Origin: Paracoccus beibuensis
GTDB lineage: Bacteria; Pseudomonadota; Alphaproteobacteria; Rhodobacterales; Rhodobacteraceae
DNA: 64,000 bases
Assembly: GCF_026162625.1 (NCBI RefSeq)
Contig: NZ_JAOTBD010000011.1
Span: 1-64,000, forward strand
Direction: 5' to 3'
The notes under the pieces are model-generated. The model saw only the letters and a program-made list of their open reading frames with translations. It was not told the origin of the DNA and made no database searches. Positions 36,649 to 48,436 of this stretch are shown here, piece after piece; the first letter of the stretch is position 1, and every line of letters begins with the position of its first letter. A program made the translations under genes and the position numbers.

Positions 36649-37410
36649 GTGACCACGATCGACCTGAACAGCGACTTGGGCGAAGGCTACGGCGCCTGGC
36701 GGATGGGCGACGACGCGGCGATGCTGGGCATCGTCAGCTCGGCCAATATCGCCTGCGGATTTCACGCGGGCGATCCGGCGGGGCTGCTGGCGACGCTGCG
36801 CGAGGCGGCGCGGCGAGGCGTGGCGGTGGGGGCGCATGTCAGCTATCCCGACCGCGTGGGGTTTGGACGCCGGGCGATGGATGTCGCGCCGGGCGATCTG
36901 GAAGCCGATGTCATCTACCAGATCGGCGCCCTGCAGGGGCTGGCGCGGGCCGCGGGGACGCGGGTTGCCTACGTCAAGCCGCACGGCGCGCTTTACAACA
37001 CCATCGCCCATGACGCGCGGCAGGCCGATGCGGTGATCGCGGCGATGCTGGCGGTCGACCCGTCGTTGGTGCTGATGGGGCTGGCGGGCGCCCCGATCCT
37101 GGACCGGGCCGCCGCCGCCGGACTGTCCGTCGTGGCCGAGGCGTTCGCGGACCGGGGCTACGCCGCCGACGGGACCCTGCTGGCGCGCGGCACCTCCGGA
37201 GCCGTCCTGACCGATCCCGACCAGATTGCCGAACGCATGGTCCGCCTGGCGCGCCAGGGCCAGATCGAGGCGCAGGACGGCACCCTGCTGTCCCTGCGCG
37301 CGGGCAGCATCTGCGTGCATGGCGACAGCCCCGGCGCCGTGGCAATGGCCGCCTGCATCCGAGAGGCCCTGATCGCCGGAGGGGTCGGGATCGCGGCGTT
37401 CGCACCATGA
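36649..37410 (+). CDS. pxpA: LamB/YcsF family, 5-oxoprolinase subunit A
   Basis: 253 residues of the LamB/YcsF family, which in the PxpABC complex hydrolyses 5-oxoproline (pyroglutamate) to glutamate with ATP. Signature motifs are [74 protein letters not shown] and [18 protein letters not shown], which include the Asp/His residues of the active site. The GTG at 36649 is the start; GGAAGAAGG lies upstream, and the frame before it is a shadow of cysW. The stop overlaps the fused pxpB-pxpC gene (ATGA). No frameshift is seen. Confidence 0.92.
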   Translation: MTTIDLNSDLGEGYGAWRMGDDAAMLGIVSSANIACGFHAGDPAGLLATLREAARRGVAVGAHVSYPDRVGFGRRAMDVAPGDLEADVIYQIGALQGLARAAGTRVAYVKPHGALYNTIAHDARQADAVIAAMLAVDPSLVLMGLAGAPILDRAAAAGLSVVAEAFADRGYAADGTLLARGTSGAVLTDPDQIAERMVRLARQGQIEAQDGTLLSLRAGSICVHGDSPGAVAMAACIREALIAGGVGIAAFAP

Positions 37411-38951
37411 TCCGCTTCCTGCCCGTCGGCCCACGCTGCTTCCTGGCCGAGCTTGCGGACCTCGACGCTACCCTGGCGCTTTACGACGCGCTGCTGGCCG
37501 ACCCGCTGCCGGGTGTGATCGACCTGGTGCCCGCGGCGCGCACGATCATGGTGCGCACTGCGCCGGGCATCGCGGCTGACGCGGCGCTTGCCCGTGCGAT
37601 CCGCGGCCGCGCGGCTGCGCCCCCGCAGGCCAGCGACCGGATCGCCGATGTGATCGAGCTGCCGGTCACCTATGACGGCGAGGATCTGGACGAGGTCGCG
37701 TGCCTGATGAACCTGACGGTGGCAGAGGTCATCAAGGCGCACCAGGCCGCCATCTGGCAGGTTGCCTTCTGCGGCTTCGCGCCCGGCTTCGCCTACATGA
37801 CCTGCGACGATGCCCGCTTCGATCTGCCCCGCCGGACCGAGCCGCGGACACGGATCCCGGCAGGCTCGGTCGCCCTGGCGGGTCGGTTCTGCGGCGTCTA
37901 TCCGCAAGAGTCGCCCGGCGGCTGGCAGCTGATCGGCCGCACCGATGCGGCGATGTGGGACCTGTCGCGCGAGCCACCCGCGTTGCTGCGGCCGGGGATG
38001 CGGGTCCGCTTCGTGCCGGGGCGGGTGGTCGTGCGGTCCGACACCCCCGCGCCCACGGCCAAGGTGCAGGGGCTGCGGGTTCAGGAGACGGCGTTTCCGA
38101 TCCTTGTGCAGGATCTGGGCCGCCCGGGGCAGGCAGGGCAGGGGGTCAGTGCGTCCGGCGCGCTGGACCGGGGCGCCTTGCGCCGCGCCAACCGCGCCGT
38201 CGGCAACCCTGCGGGCGCGCCGGCGCTGGAGGTTACCTCAGGCCCCGTGCGGCTTCTGGCGGAAGTCTCGATGACGCTGGCACTTTCCGGCGCGGCGCGG
38301 GCAACCTTCGGCGCCGCTGCGGTCGAGCCGGGCGGGGCCTTCGCGCTGGACGCCGGCGACCACCTGCAGATTGCCGCCGCGACGGCCGGGATGCGCAGCT
38401 ATCTTGCGGTTCGCGGCGGGTTTCAGGTGCAGCGGACGCTCGGCTCTGCGGCGACCGACACGCTGGCGCATGTTGGCCCGTCCCCCTTGGTTGCGGGCGA
38501 TGCGCTGGCGCTGGCGCACCAGGCCGCGATGGCAGTCAGCGATCCCGACCCGGCGCCGGACCTGCCGGCAATCGGCGACGTCGTGAACCTGCCAGTCACC
38601 CTCGGCCCCCGGACCGACTGGTTCGACGACAGCGCGGTCCAAAGTTTCCTGGCGCAGGAATGGCTGGTGACGCGGCATTCGTCCCGCGTGGGGATCCGGC
38701 TCTCGGGCGGCCCGATCCTGCGGCCGGACGCCGCCGAGCTTCCCTCGGAGGGCTGCGCGGCCGGTGCCATCCAGGTGCCGCATTCCGGCCAGCCGGTGCT
38801 GTTCCTGGCGGACCACCCGCTGACCGGCGGCTATCCCGTCATCGCCACCCTGCAACCGGATACGCTGGACCTCGCGGGCCAGCTGCCGCCGGGCGCGCGC
38901 ATCCGCTTCGATGCCGCCGCGCCCTTTGCGCCCATCGATCCGGAAGGCTGA
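37407..38951 (+). CDS. fused 5-oxoprolinase subunits B and C (KipI-KipA fusion)
   Basis: 514 residues join two subunits that are usually separate. The first 220 are KipI/PxpB-like ([80 protein letters not shown]). The rest is KipA/PxpC-like ([96 protein letters not shown]). The same KipI-KipA pair forms the carboxyltransferase domain of urea carboxylase. Here it overlaps pxpA and is followed one base later by a biotin carboxylase, so the module could be biotin-dependent rather than plain ATP-driven. The fusion is direct observation; the mechanism is inference. Confidence 0.9.
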   Translation: MIRFLPVGPRCFLAELADLDATLALYDALLADPLPGVIDLVPAARTIMVRTAPGIAADAALARAIRGRAAAPPQASDRIADVIELPVTYDGEDLDEVACLMNLTVAEVIKAHQAAIWQVAFCGFAPGFAYMTCDDARFDLPRRTEPRTRIPAGSVALAGRFCGVYPQESPGGWQLIGRTDAAMWDLSREPPALLRPGMRVRFVPGRVVVRSDTPAPTAKVQGLRVQETAFPILVQDLGRPGQAGQGVSASGALDRGALRRANRAVGNPAGAPALEVTSGPVRLLAEVSMTLALSGAARATFGAAAVEPGGAFALDAGDHLQIAAATAGMRSYLAVRGGFQVQRTLGSAATDTLAHVGPSPLVAGDALALAHQAAMAVSDPDPAPDLPAIGDVVNLPVTLGPRTDWFDDSAVQSFLAQEWLVTRHSSRVGIRLSGGPILRPDAAELPSEGCAAGAIQVPHSGQPVLFLADHPLTGGYPVIATLQPDTLDLAGQLPPGARIRFDAAAPFAPIDPEG

Positions 38952-38952
38952 C

Positions 38953-40713
38953 ATGACGATCTTCGACGACACGCCGCTTGGCCCCATGTCCCGCGTCCTG
39001 ATCGCCAATCGGGGCGAAATCGCGCTGCGGATCATCCGCGCCTGCCGGGACGAAGGCATTGCCGCAATTGCCGTCTATGCCGATCCCGACCGCGATGCCC
39101 CGTTTGTGCGACTGGCCGACGAGGCGTTCCCGCTGGACGGCACCCGTCCGTCCGAGACCTACCTGAACACCGCGCGCATCCTGGAAGTTGCCCGCCTGTC
39201 GCATGCCGATGCGGTCCATCCGGGCTATGGCTTCCTGTCGGAAAGCGCCCGATTTGCGCGGGCTGTGCAGGATGCCGGCCTGACCTGGATCGGCCCCGAT
39301 CCGGCCGCCATCGACGCGCTTGGCGACAAGATCCGCGCCCGCGAGTTTGCGCGGCAGGTGGGGGCACCGCTTGTCGCGGGCACCCCCGGACCCGTCGCCA
39401 GCGCGGCCGAGGCACTGGCGTTCGCGCGCGACCACGGCCTTCCCGTCGCCATCAAGGCGGCCTTCGGTGGCGGCGGTCGTGGGATGAAGGTTGCCTGGGA
39501 TCTCGACGAGGTCGAGGAGCTGTTTGCAAGCGCCACGCGCGAAGCCGTGGCCGCCTTCGGACGCGGCGAATGCTATCTGGAGCAGTTCCTCGACCGCCCC
39601 CGGCATGTCGAGGTGCAGGTGCTGGCCGACCGCCATGGTACGGTCAAGGTGCTGGGCACCCGCGACTGTTCCCTGCAGCGTCGCAACCAAAAACTGATCG
39701 AGGAAGCGCCCGCACCCTTCCTGACGCCCGATCAGCAGGACCGCATCACCGGCGCCGCCCGCGACATCTGCGCCCGTGCGGCCTATAGCGGCGCCGGAAC
39801 GGTCGAGTTCCTGATGTCGGAAAGCGGGACGATCTCTTTCCTCGAGGTGAACACGCGCCTGCAGGTCGAACATCCCGTGACCGAGGAGACCACCGGCATC
39901 GATATCGTGCGCGCCCAGATCAGCGTGGCGCGCGGGGCGCGGCTGGTCGATGACCGCATGCCCCAGCCGCGGGGCCACGCCATCGAGTTCCGCATCAATG
40001 CCGAGGATCCAGGCCGCGGCTTTCTGCCGACGCCGGGACCGGTCACGCTGTGGCAGCCGCCCGGCGGGATCGGCATCCGCCTCGACAGCGGCGTCGAGCA
40101 GGGGGATGCCGTGCCGCCGCAATTCGATTCGATGATGGCCAAGCTGATCGTCTGGGGACCGGACCGCCAGACGGCGCTGAACCGGGCGGCGCGTGCGCTG
40201 GCCGAGTTCAGGATCGACGGCGTCGCCTCGACGCTGCCGTTCCACCGGACAGTGCTGACCGCGCCAGAGTTTCGGGCCACGGACGGGTTCGCCGTTCATA
40301 CGCGCTGGATCGAGACCGACTTCGCCGACCGCATGGCCACGGCCGTCGCACCGGCGGCGCGGGTGACACCCGCCGACGATCCGCCGATGCTGCGCCTGGC
40401 CATCGAGATCGACGGACGGCGGCACATGCTGGCGCTGCCCCCCGGCCTTATGACAGCGGCACCCGCGAGAACGCAGCAGCAGGACCCGCCCAAGGCCGAT
40501 CCTGAAATCGTTTCGGCCGTCGTGTCGGGGACGTTGTCGCTGTGGAAGGCCGCAGATGGCGCGCAGGTCGAGGCCGGCCAGGTCATCGCCGTGATCGAGG
40601 CGATGAAGATGGAAACCGCTGTCACCGCCCCGATGGCGGGCCGTCTGGCGCACCTTCAGCCGGAAGGCGCATCCGTTACAACCGGAAGCGGAGTTGCGCG
40701 CATCGAGACCTGA
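38953..40713 (+). CDS. biotin carboxylase fused to a biotin carrier domain
   Basis: 586 residues with an ATP-grasp biotin carboxylase (about 10-455) and a C-terminal biotinyl domain. Motifs are RVLIANRGEIALRIIRACRD, HPGYGFLSESARFARAVQDA, the glycine-rich loop KAAFGGGGRGMKVAWDLDEV and EVNTRLQVEHPVTEETTG. The carrier ends with VIAVIEAMKMETAVTAPMAG, where Lys552 receives biotin. No acetyl- or propionyl-type carboxyltransferase gene is nearby; the only candidate partner is the KipI-KipA fusion one base upstream. It is therefore likely the energising half of a split urea-carboxylase-like enzyme acting on 5-oxoproline, another lactam or a urea derivative. It could also be an acetyl-CoA carboxylase subunit working with partners elsewhere. 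Confidence 0.92.
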   Translation: MTIFDDTPLGPMSRVLIANRGEIALRIIRACRDEGIAAIAVYADPDRDAPFVRLADEAFPLDGTRPSETYLNTARILEVARLSHADAVHPGYGFLSESARFARAVQDAGLTWIGPDPAAIDALGDKIRAREFARQVGAPLVAGTPGPVASAAEALAFARDHGLPVAIKAAFGGGGRGMKVAWDLDEVEELFASATREAVAAFGRGECYLEQFLDRPRHVEVQVLADRHGTVKVLGTRDCSLQRRNQKLIEEAPAPFLTPDQQDRITGAARDICARAAYSGAGTVEFLMSESGTISFLEVNTRLQVEHPVTEETTGIDIVRAQISVARGARLVDDRMPQPRGHAIEFRINAEDPGRGFLPTPGPVTLWQPPGGIGIRLDSGVEQGDAVPPQFDSMMAKLIVWGPDRQTALNRAARALAEFRIDGVASTLPFHRTVLTAPEFRATDGFAVHTRWIETDFADRMATAVAPAARVTPADDPPMLRLAIEIDGRRHMLALPPGLMTAAPARTQQQDPPKADPEIVSAVVSGTLSLWKAADGAQVEAGQVIAVIEAMKMETAVTAPMAGRLAHLQPEGASVTTGSGVARIET

Positions 40714-40797
40714 ACCGACGCAGGGCTATGGCGATAACCTGCCCTTGTTGCTAAGCTTCGGGCGTTCAGAGTTCACGCCCGCGTCAAGAGGTATCCG

Positions 40798-41013
40798 ATG
40801 ACTCAAACCTCGGGGGGGACTCCACCCGGCGAATGTTTCCCTACCGTTCGCGTCCCGTTCACGATGAAAATGCTGCGCAACCTGATCGTCGTCTTCGAGG
40901 CCACGGCCGAGGACGACCCGCTGACCGTCGAACTGAGCAGAGATGGCGTGTGGGCCATCACGCCCGATGGCCAGCGGATCTTCGTGGGTCCGCGCCCTTC
41001 CGCAGACGCCTGA
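40798..41013 (+). CDS. small protein of unknown function
   Basis: 71 residues preceded by AGAGGT. The sequence is acidic and soluble, with MKMLRNLIVVFEATAEDDPL in the middle and GVWAITPDGQRIFVGPR at the end, and codon use is like that of its neighbours. It lies alone between the biotin carboxylase and treZ. If the second methionine (about residue 23) is the true start, the product is only 49 residues. The family is not recognised. Confidence 0.45.
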   Translation: MTQTSGGTPPGECFPTVRVPFTMKMLRNLIVVFEATAEDDPLTVELSRDGVWAITPDGQRIFVGPRPSADA

Positions 41014-41084
41014 ACGCCCCCACCTGCGCCCGCGACAGCTTTTTGCGCGGCACGTGGAACGCGCCCGGCCCCGCCGTCATTGAA

Positions 41085-41099
41085 CCTGCAGTTTGCAGG
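41085..41099 (+). promoter_or_regulatory. hairpin overlapping the treZ ribosome binding site
   Basis: CCTGCA and TGCAGG form a perfect six-base stem with a GTT loop. The right arm is the first half of GCAGGAGAG (41095-41103), the Shine-Dalgarno of treZ, so folding would hide part of it. Whether this is regulation or chance is open. Confidence 0.4.
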
Positions 41100-41110
41100 A
41101 GAGACCATCG

Positions 41111-42805
41111 ATGACGCACGGCTTCTGGGGCACCGTTCCGGGTGAGGGCGACAGCACCTTTCGGCTGTGGGCACCGCAGGCATCCGGAGTCGAACTGATC
41201 CTGAACGGCCAGCCCCAGCCCATGGAGCAAGCGGCAGAGGGCACCTGGACGCGTCTTGCGCCTGCGCGGCCGGGCGACACCTACATGTTCCGCATCGACG
41301 GGCAGGACATGCCCGACCCCGCCAGCCGCCTGCAGTCGGGCGGCGTCCACGGCCCCTCGGTCGTCACCGGTCGCGACATGTTCGACTGGAAGGCAGACTG
41401 GCAGGGCCGCCCCTGGCCCGAGGCGTCGATCTATGAGTTGCATGTCGGCTGCTTCACCCCGGACGGCACGTTCAGGGCGGCGGCGGAACGCATGTCCTAT
41501 CTGGCGGATCTCGGCTTCACCGCCGTCGAGCTGATGCCCCTGGGCCAGTTTCCGGGCCAGCGGGGCTGGGGCTATGACGGGGTGCTGCCCTTTGCACCGC
41601 ACCCGGCCTACGGGACGCCCGACGACCTGAAGGCCCTTGTCGATGCCGCGCACCACGCCGGGCTCATGGTCATCCTCGACCTCGTGATGAACCATTTCGG
41701 GCCGGACGGCGCCTGGCTGCACCATTCCTCGCCCGATTTCTTCAACGCCGACCGCCAGACCCCTTGGGGGGCGTCGATCGACTTTTCGCGCAACGCGGTA
41801 CGGGACTACTGGATCTCGTGCGCGCGGCACTGGCTGGTGGATTACCGCATGGACGGGCTGCGGCTGGATGCCGTGCACCAGATCTCGGGTCCGGGGGCGG
41901 ACGGCTTCATGCGCGAACTGGCAGCGTCGGTGCACGACCTGTCGCCCCGCCGCCACCTGGTCACGGAAGACGAGCGCAACATTCCCGACTTGCGTGAAGA
42001 CATGGGCTATGACGCCAGCTGGAACGACGACTTCCACCATGCCGTTCATGTCGCGTTGACTGGCGAGTCCGACAGCTATTACGCCAACTTCGCCGTCGAT
42101 CCGATCGCAGACCTGGCCCTGGCACTGTCGCGCGGGCACATCGAGCAAGGCCAGCCCCGCGCCAGCGCAGAACGTCGCGGCGCACCTTCGGGGCACCTTC
42201 CGCCGACCGCCTTCGTCAACGCGACGCAGACGCATGATCAGGTCGGCAACCGCGCCCATGGCGACCGGCTGCTGACGCTGGCCGACCCTCAGGCCGTCGC
42301 GGTCATGCATGCGCTGCTGCTGGTGTCGCCTTATATCCCGATGGTCTTCATGGGCGAAGAACGTGGCGAGTCGAACCCGTTCCAGTTCTTCGCCGACTTC
42401 ACCGGCGATCTGGCCGAGGCTGTCCGCAAGGGGCGCGCGGCCGAATTCGCGGGCATCGCGGCGCTTGGCGATGCCGTTCCCGACCCGCTGTCGCCAAAGA
42501 CCTTCCAGCGCTCGAAGCTGGGCTGGCGGGAAGACGCGCCGGCGCAGTCGTGGCTTGGCCTGACCCGCCGCGCCCTGGCGTTCCGCAACCGCCATGTCGT
42601 GCCGCTGCTGAAGAGCGGGCTTCTGTCGTCGGACGTGACGCGACCCAAGCCGCGGCTGATCCGCGCCACCTGGCGCTTCAACGACGGTGGGCTGGCGCTG
42701 TCGCTGGCCTTGGGCCAGCCGGACCCGCAACCCCTTCTGGATCCCAACCTGCAATTCGGCCGCCCCGACGAGCCGTTTTCCCTGACCGTGAAGGCCCTTG
42801 CATGA
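41111..42805 (+). CDS. treZ: malto-oligosyltrehalose trehalohydrolase
   Basis: Releases trehalose from malto-oligosyltrehalose made by TreY. It has 564 residues. An N-terminal beta-sandwich (WGTVPGEGDSTFRLWAPQAS) precedes the GH13 barrel with WPEASIYELHVGCFTPDGTF, QRGWGYDGVLPFAPHPAYGT and VILDLVMNHFGPDG. The nucleophile is Asp253 in DYRMDGLRLDAVHQI, the acid is Glu286 in HLVTEDERNIPDL, and THDQVGNRAHGDR holds the transition-state Asp. The ATG at 41111 has GCAGGAGAG upstream. The stop overlaps treY by four bases. This is the first gene of a trehalose/glycogen operon. Confidence 0.93.
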   Translation: MTHGFWGTVPGEGDSTFRLWAPQASGVELILNGQPQPMEQAAEGTWTRLAPARPGDTYMFRIDGQDMPDPASRLQSGGVHGPSVVTGRDMFDWKADWQGRPWPEASIYELHVGCFTPDGTFRAAAERMSYLADLGFTAVELMPLGQFPGQRGWGYDGVLPFAPHPAYGTPDDLKALVDAAHHAGLMVILDLVMNHFGPDGAWLHHSSPDFFNADRQTPWGASIDFSRNAVRDYWISCARHWLVDYRMDGLRLDAVHQISGPGADGFMRELAASVHDLSPRRHLVTEDERNIPDLREDMGYDASWNDDFHHAVHVALTGESDSYYANFAVDPIADLALALSRGHIEQGQPRASAERRGAPSGHLPPTAFVNATQTHDQVGNRAHGDRLLTLADPQAVAVMHALLLVSPYIPMVFMGEERGESNPFQFFADFTGDLAEAVRKGRAAEFAGIAALGDAVPDPLSPKTFQRSKLGWREDAPAQSWLGLTRRALAFRNRHVVPLLKSGLLSSDVTRPKPRLIRATWRFNDGGLALSLALGQPDPQPLLDPNLQFGRPDEPFSLTVKALA

Positions 42806-45045
42806 GCATGCAGTTTCCGACCGCCACCTGTCGCATCCAGTTGCGGGAAGGGTTCGACTTTACCGAGGTGCAGCAGCGGCTGGACCAGCTGGTCAGCCTG
42901 GGCATCTCTCACCTCTACCTGTCGCCGATCTTCACGGCGACGCCGGGATCCACCCACGGATATGACGTGACCGACCCCACAGAGGTAGATCCCGCGCTTG
43001 GCGGCCGCGAAGGCTTTGACCGACTGGCCGCGGCCGCGGCCGAACGTGGCCTGGGCATCATCCTGGACATTGTTCCGAACCACACGGCCTTCACGCCGCA
43101 GAACCCGTGGCTGGCCGACGTGCTGCGCCATGGTCATGCCAGCCGCTATGCACGGCATTTCGACATCGACTGGCACGCCGGGCCGCTGGTCCTGCCCTTC
43201 CTGGCCGAGCCGTTCCGCAAGATGCTGAAGGATGGCGCGTTCCGGGTCATGGGCGACGACTGGATGGTGGGCGACATGGCGATCCCCCTGGCACCGGGCA
43301 GTGCCACGACCGACGACCTGGACATGCTGCACCAGGCGCAGCACTGGCGGCTGGTCCATTATGAAAAGGAACGCGACAGCATCACCCATCGGCGCTTCTT
43401 CAACGTGACCGGCCTGATCGGCATGCGGGTCGAGGACGAGCGCGTCCTCGACGACACCCATGCGCTGATCCTCGACCTGGTGCGGTCGGGACAGGTGCAC
43501 GGGCTGCGCGTGGATCACATTGACGGACTGGCCGACCCCGAGACCTATCTGCGCCGACTGGCCGACCGCCTGCCTGACACGCCGGTCTGGGTCGAGAAGA
43601 TCCTCGTCGGCGACGAGGTCCTGCCGCAGAACTGGGCCACCGTCGGCACGACCGGGTACGAGGCCGCGCGCCTGATCGCGCGGATGCTGACGCCCTCCGA
43701 AGGGATCGCGCGGCTGGATACGGTCTGGCGCGACGCGACGGGTGACCGATCGTCTTTCCGCGAGGTGCTGGCGCAATCGAAGCGCGAGGTCCTGGACCAC
43801 GAGTTGGCGGCAGAGCGTATTCAGCTGGTGCAGCTGGCCACCGCCGCGCTGGACGGCCGGGCCGAGGCCGAGGCGGGCCCCGAGACGCTGCGCGAGGCGG
43901 TGACCCGTCTTCTGGTGGCGATGCCGCGCTATCGCACCTATGTGGAGGGCGGTGATGCCAGGCCCGAGGATCGGCAGCTGATTTCCAAGATCACCGACGA
44001 GGCTGCACAGGGTTTGCGGTCCGACGCCGTTCTCCGGCTGCTGGCAAAGATCTGGGCGGACCCTCAGTCGCGATCGGAACAGGCCTTGGTGACACGGCTT
44101 CAGCAGGTGACCGGCGCCCTTCTGGCCAAGTCGCAAGAAGATACCGCAGGCTTCCGCTGGACCCGCTACCTTCCCGCCAACGAGGTGGGGGCCGAGCCTG
44201 ACGAGCCCTGTATCTCGGCGCATGACGCGACCGCCATGCTGTCTCGGGGGCGTCCGTCCGACATGATCCTGACATCGTCGCACGACACCAAGCGGTCCGA
44301 GGATGCGCGGATGCGGATGGTGGCGATCAGCCATCTGCCCGAGGATTTCCAGGCGCTATGGCAGGCCGCCGGCGACCTTCCGCAGGCTGGGGCGGTCGAT
44401 CCGCGCTGGCGCTGGTATGTCGCACAATGCGCCCTTGGCCTTTTCGGCGCCCCGGACGCTGCCGAGCGGCTTGGCGCGCATCTGCAGAAGGCCATGAGAG
44501 AAGCCAAGGAGACAAGCTTCTGGACACGCCCCGACACCGCGTCCGAGGAGGCCGCGGCATCCTTCGCCGCCGCCCTGCTGGAGCAGTGGTCGGACAAGCC
44601 GCAGGCGCTGTCGCGCCTGTTGGCGCGGGGCGACGCGCTGATCTTGGCGCAGTTGCTGTTCAAGATGGTGATGCCGGGCTTTCCGGACATCTATCGTGCC
44701 ACGGACGCGCTGTTCCTGGCGCTGACCGACCCGGACAACCGCCGGCCCGTCGATTGGGCGGCCCTGAAACGCCTGCACGAAGATCCGGAAATCCCCAACG
44801 AAAGCGCGCGCAAGGCGCACTGGACCTCGACGCTTCTGGCCCTGCGCAAGGAACAGCGGACGTTCCTTGCCGAGGCGACGGCGGAGGCCCGGATGGACGG
44901 GACGGGCATCGCGATCATCCGGCGTCACGGCGACCGGAAGCTGGTCTCCCGGCTGGAGATGCCGGGCACGCCTGCTGGCGACGGCGCACGCATGCTCGAC
45001 TGGTCGGCGCCGGACGGATGCCGCGTCAGCCTGACCTTCGGTTAA
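42802..45045 (+). CDS. treY: malto-oligosyltrehalose synthase
   Basis: Converts the reducing end of malto-oligosaccharides or glycogen chains into a trehalosyl unit. It has 747 residues and a GH13 fold. Typical segments are TATCRIQLREGFDFTEVQQR, LGISHLYLSPIFTATPGSTH, GYDVTDPTEVDPALGG, IILDIVPNHTAFTPQNPW, HGLRVDHIDGLADPETYLRR (nucleophile Asp), VWVEKILVGDEVLPQNWATV (acid Glu), GTTGYE and LTSSHDTKRSEDARMRM. Length and order are normal for TreY. With TreZ it makes trehalose from glycogen, a common osmotic and desiccation response. Confidence 0.94.
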   Translation: MSMQFPTATCRIQLREGFDFTEVQQRLDQLVSLGISHLYLSPIFTATPGSTHGYDVTDPTEVDPALGGREGFDRLAAAAAERGLGIILDIVPNHTAFTPQNPWLADVLRHGHASRYARHFDIDWHAGPLVLPFLAEPFRKMLKDGAFRVMGDDWMVGDMAIPLAPGSATTDDLDMLHQAQHWRLVHYEKERDSITHRRFFNVTGLIGMRVEDERVLDDTHALILDLVRSGQVHGLRVDHIDGLADPETYLRRLADRLPDTPVWVEKILVGDEVLPQNWATVGTTGYEAARLIARMLTPSEGIARLDTVWRDATGDRSSFREVLAQSKREVLDHELAAERIQLVQLATAALDGRAEAEAGPETLREAVTRLLVAMPRYRTYVEGGDARPEDRQLISKITDEAAQGLRSDAVLRLLAKIWADPQSRSEQALVTRLQQVTGALLAKSQEDTAGFRWTRYLPANEVGAEPDEPCISAHDATAMLSRGRPSDMILTSSHDTKRSEDARMRMVAISHLPEDFQALWQAAGDLPQAGAVDPRWRWYVAQCALGLFGAPDAAERLGAHLQKAMREAKETSFWTRPDTASEEAAASFAAALLEQWSDKPQALSRLLARGDALILAQLLFKMVMPGFPDIYRATDALFLALTDPDNRRPVDWAALKRLHEDPEIPNESARKAHWTSTLLALRKEQRTFLAEATAEARMDGTGIAIIRRHGDRKLVSRLEMPGTPAGDGARMLDWSAPDGCRVSLTFG

Positions 45046-45147
45046 CTTTTGACGTCACAAGGAACAACAACCCGTCCGAGAGGTTCATCAACGGGCACGC
45101 GATCATCCGCCGCCCCAGATCAACCTTCAGCCCCCGAGGATGTCGCC

Positions 45148-46321
45148 GTGCCCGCCAAGCATCACCACCCTGACAACCGCCCGATCATCCTCGACGACAG
45201 CCGGGAAAAGCACCCCAGGACGCCCCCGCTGGATCTTGCGACGATCCTGCTGGCGGGCGGCAAGGGCACACGGCTGCACGAGCTGACAGCCACCGACAGC
45301 AAGCCGGCGGTGCATTTCGCGGGGGCGAACCGGATCATCGACTTTGCGATGGCGAATGCGGTGCGGTCGGGCATCCGGCGCATGGTCGTGGCCACCCAGT
45401 ATGCGCCCGAAACGCTGCACGACCACCTGCCCAAGCGCTGGTCGGGGCACCTGGACCGTGGTGGCCTGCAGTTGCGCGACGGTCAGGGCCGATACCTGGG
45501 AACCGCTGATGCGGTGCGGCAGAACTGGGCGGACATGCAGGAGATGGACGGCGACGAGGTGCTGGTCCTGGCCGCCGACCATGTCTACGACATGGACTAC
45601 GGTGCGCTTCTGGCCGCGCACCAGGCACAGGGCGCGGGGGTCACCGTGGCGGTGGACGTGGTCCCACTGGCCGAGGCACGCGGCTTTGGCGTCATGCAGG
45701 CCAACGCGTCGGGGCGCATCCTGTCCTTCCTCGAAAAACCAAGCCAGCCGCCTGCAATCATCGGCCGGCCCGACCGTGCCATGGTGTCCATGGGGATCTA
45801 CGTCTTCTCGAAGGCTTGGCTGCAGACTGCGCTGTTCGACATGCCGGTCGAGGCGCTTGATTTCGGCCACGACGTCATTCCCGCGGCCGTGGCGCAGGGG
45901 GTCGCGGCCGTCTGGCAGCTGCCCTCCGGTCCCTGCGGCGAAAGTTATTGGCGCGACGTGGGGACGCTGGATTCCCTTCGGCTGGCGCAGCTGGACTTTG
46001 CCATGGGGCAGCCCGCGCGCCTGCCGCGGGCCTGCCCGGCGACCGACTGGCACCTGGGCCGGGGCAGCATTGCTATGCCGGGCGCGATCGTTCCCACCTC
46101 GGCGCGGCTCTCCTGCACCATCGTCGCGGCAGGCGCGCGTGTCCCCGACGGCCTGACCACCGGAGAGGACGCCGACGAAGACGCCCGCTGGTTCACCCGC
46201 AGCCCTGGTGGTACCGTGCTGATCACGCAGCCCATGCTGGACCGCCGTGCCGCCCATCGCCGCAGCCGGATTTCCCTTGCGCCGGCCCGAACGACGCTTT
46301 CCCTGAACAGACGAGGACTTC

Positions 46322-46329
<8 letters not shown>
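45148..46329 (+). CDS. glgC: glucose-1-phosphate adenylyltransferase (shortened C-terminus)
   Basis: Makes ADP-glucose for glycogen synthesis. It has 393 residues from a GTG at 45148 that follows GAGGA; the frame stays open to 45049 without family sequence. The nucleotidyltransferase domain has ILLAGGKGTRLHELTATDSK, FAGANRIIDFAMANAVRSGI, GTADAVRQNWADMQ, ADHVYDMDYGALLAAH and GFGVMQANASGRILSFLEKP, then YWRDVGTLDSLRLAQLDF. The C-terminal beta-helix, which in GlgC carries allosteric sites and subunit contacts, is condensed: GSIAMPGAIVPTSARLSCTI is followed directly by GARVPDGLTTGED. About thirty to forty residues seem missing compared with the usual 420-430. It may still be active with altered regulation. 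It overlaps glgX by eight bases. Confidence 0.85.
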
Positions 46330-48394
<2,065 letters not shown>

Positions 48395-48436
48395 GCGGTC
48401 CCGGTTCCGGGCGCGCCGAAAGAGATGGAGGACGAC

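Noticed and set aside
40958-42754. 598-codon minus-strand frame opposite treZ
   Set aside because: Shadow with no recognisable domain; treZ active-site motifs are all on the plus strand.
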